A stretch of DNA of 6,970 nucleotides from Roseimaritima sp. (GTDB taxonomy: Bacteria > Planctomycetota > Planctomycetia > Pirellulales > Pirellulaceae): assembly GCA_007124075.1 (NCBI GenBank), contig SLFV01000419.1:1-6970 (forward strand), read 5' to 3'. The notes under the pieces were generated by a model, which had not been told where the DNA came from, did no database searches, and saw only the letters and a program-made list of their open reading frames with translations. Positions 6,909 to 6,970 of this stretch are shown here, piece after piece. How positions within the stretch are numbered: the first letter of the stretch is position 1; each line of letters starts with the position of its first letter. A program made the translations under genes and the position numbers.

Positions 6909-6970
6909 GCGAACCCACCAGTTTCTTTCCTGAGAAGAATTCAGAAACGTATCGTTGCAAACCTGTCTGC

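Larger units (their letters stand above)
6618..6970. other. Upstream region of the minus-strand operon, no convincing gene
   Basis: This stretch of about 350 bases lies before the PSD1-DUF1501 operon and should contain its promoter, but no strong -35/-10 pair is visible. The best candidate is a TACAAT -10-like hexamer on the minus strand (6752-6757) with only a poor -35 (CAACAC, 6775-6780). The stretch also holds an inverted repeat, a hexanucleotide repeat and a small plus-strand ORF, listed separately. Two minus-strand frames enter from the right edge: one stops with TGA at 6868-6870 (33 codons, ending PRFVREIVD), the other with TAA at 6807-6809 (53 codons, containing GLALSVKLWTELANRSG). At most one can be the 3' end of a neighbouring gene, and neither matches a family I can name. 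Confidence 0.5.

Noticed and set aside
1..6970. Mobile element, defence system, CRISPR array or RNA gene
   Set aside because: No transposase, integrase, nuclease, regularly spaced repeats, tRNA cloverleaf or rRNA-like sequence was found on either strand. The coding content is standard planctomycete chromosomal families.

Overview
The window reads as ordinary chromosomal DNA from a planctomycete, most likely a Pirellulaceae-type organism (Rhodopirellula/Blastopirellula relatives). The assignment rests on protein families: every confident gene belongs to the PSCyt1/PSCyt2/PSD1 (DUF1549/DUF1553) cytochrome-like family or the DUF1501 family, both strongly expanded in planctomycetes. Base composition looks moderately GC-rich. 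Start codons have poor or no Shine-Dalgarno sequences, which fits the phylum. No tRNA, rRNA, CRISPR array, transposase or phage gene was seen.

Layout. Bases 1-680 (+) hold the C-terminal DUF1553 (PSD1) part of a large protein whose front lies outside the window. After a 68-base gap with a perfect hairpin comes a complete DUF1501 gene (749-2227, +). A 146-base convergent intergenic region (2228-2373) packed with small dyads separates it from a second module on the minus strand. Read in its own direction, that module starts with a complete PSCyt1-PSCyt2-F5/8C-like-DUF1553 protein (6617 down to 3861). It overlaps by ATGA a second DUF1501 gene (3864 down to 2374). The last ~350 bases (6618-6970) contain no convincing gene. 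They hold the module's upstream region, a short hexanucleotide repeat, an inverted repeat, a 41-codon ORF behind a good Shine-Dalgarno sequence, and two minus-strand frames open to the window edge.

How the genes work together. The window contains two PSD1-DUF1501 gene pairs arranged tail to tail. In each pair the cytochrome-like protein precedes the DUF1501 protein. The complete PSD1 protein has a Sec-type signal peptide and two CxxCH motifs. Both DUF1501 proteins have twin-arginine (Tat) signals and an alkaline-phosphatase/sulfatase-superfamily-like set of Asp/His/Glu residues. Each pair probably yields two exported partners, one c-type-cytochrome-like and one hydrolase-like. The substrate is unknown; a role in processing complex polysaccharides is often suggested for these families but cannot be read from the sequence. 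The two pairs are only distantly similar, so they look like old paralogues rather than a recent duplication. No clearly new system was found. The best leads are the altered metal-site residues in the second DUF1501 protein, the F5/8C-like insert in the cytochrome protein, and the structured non-coding stretches.
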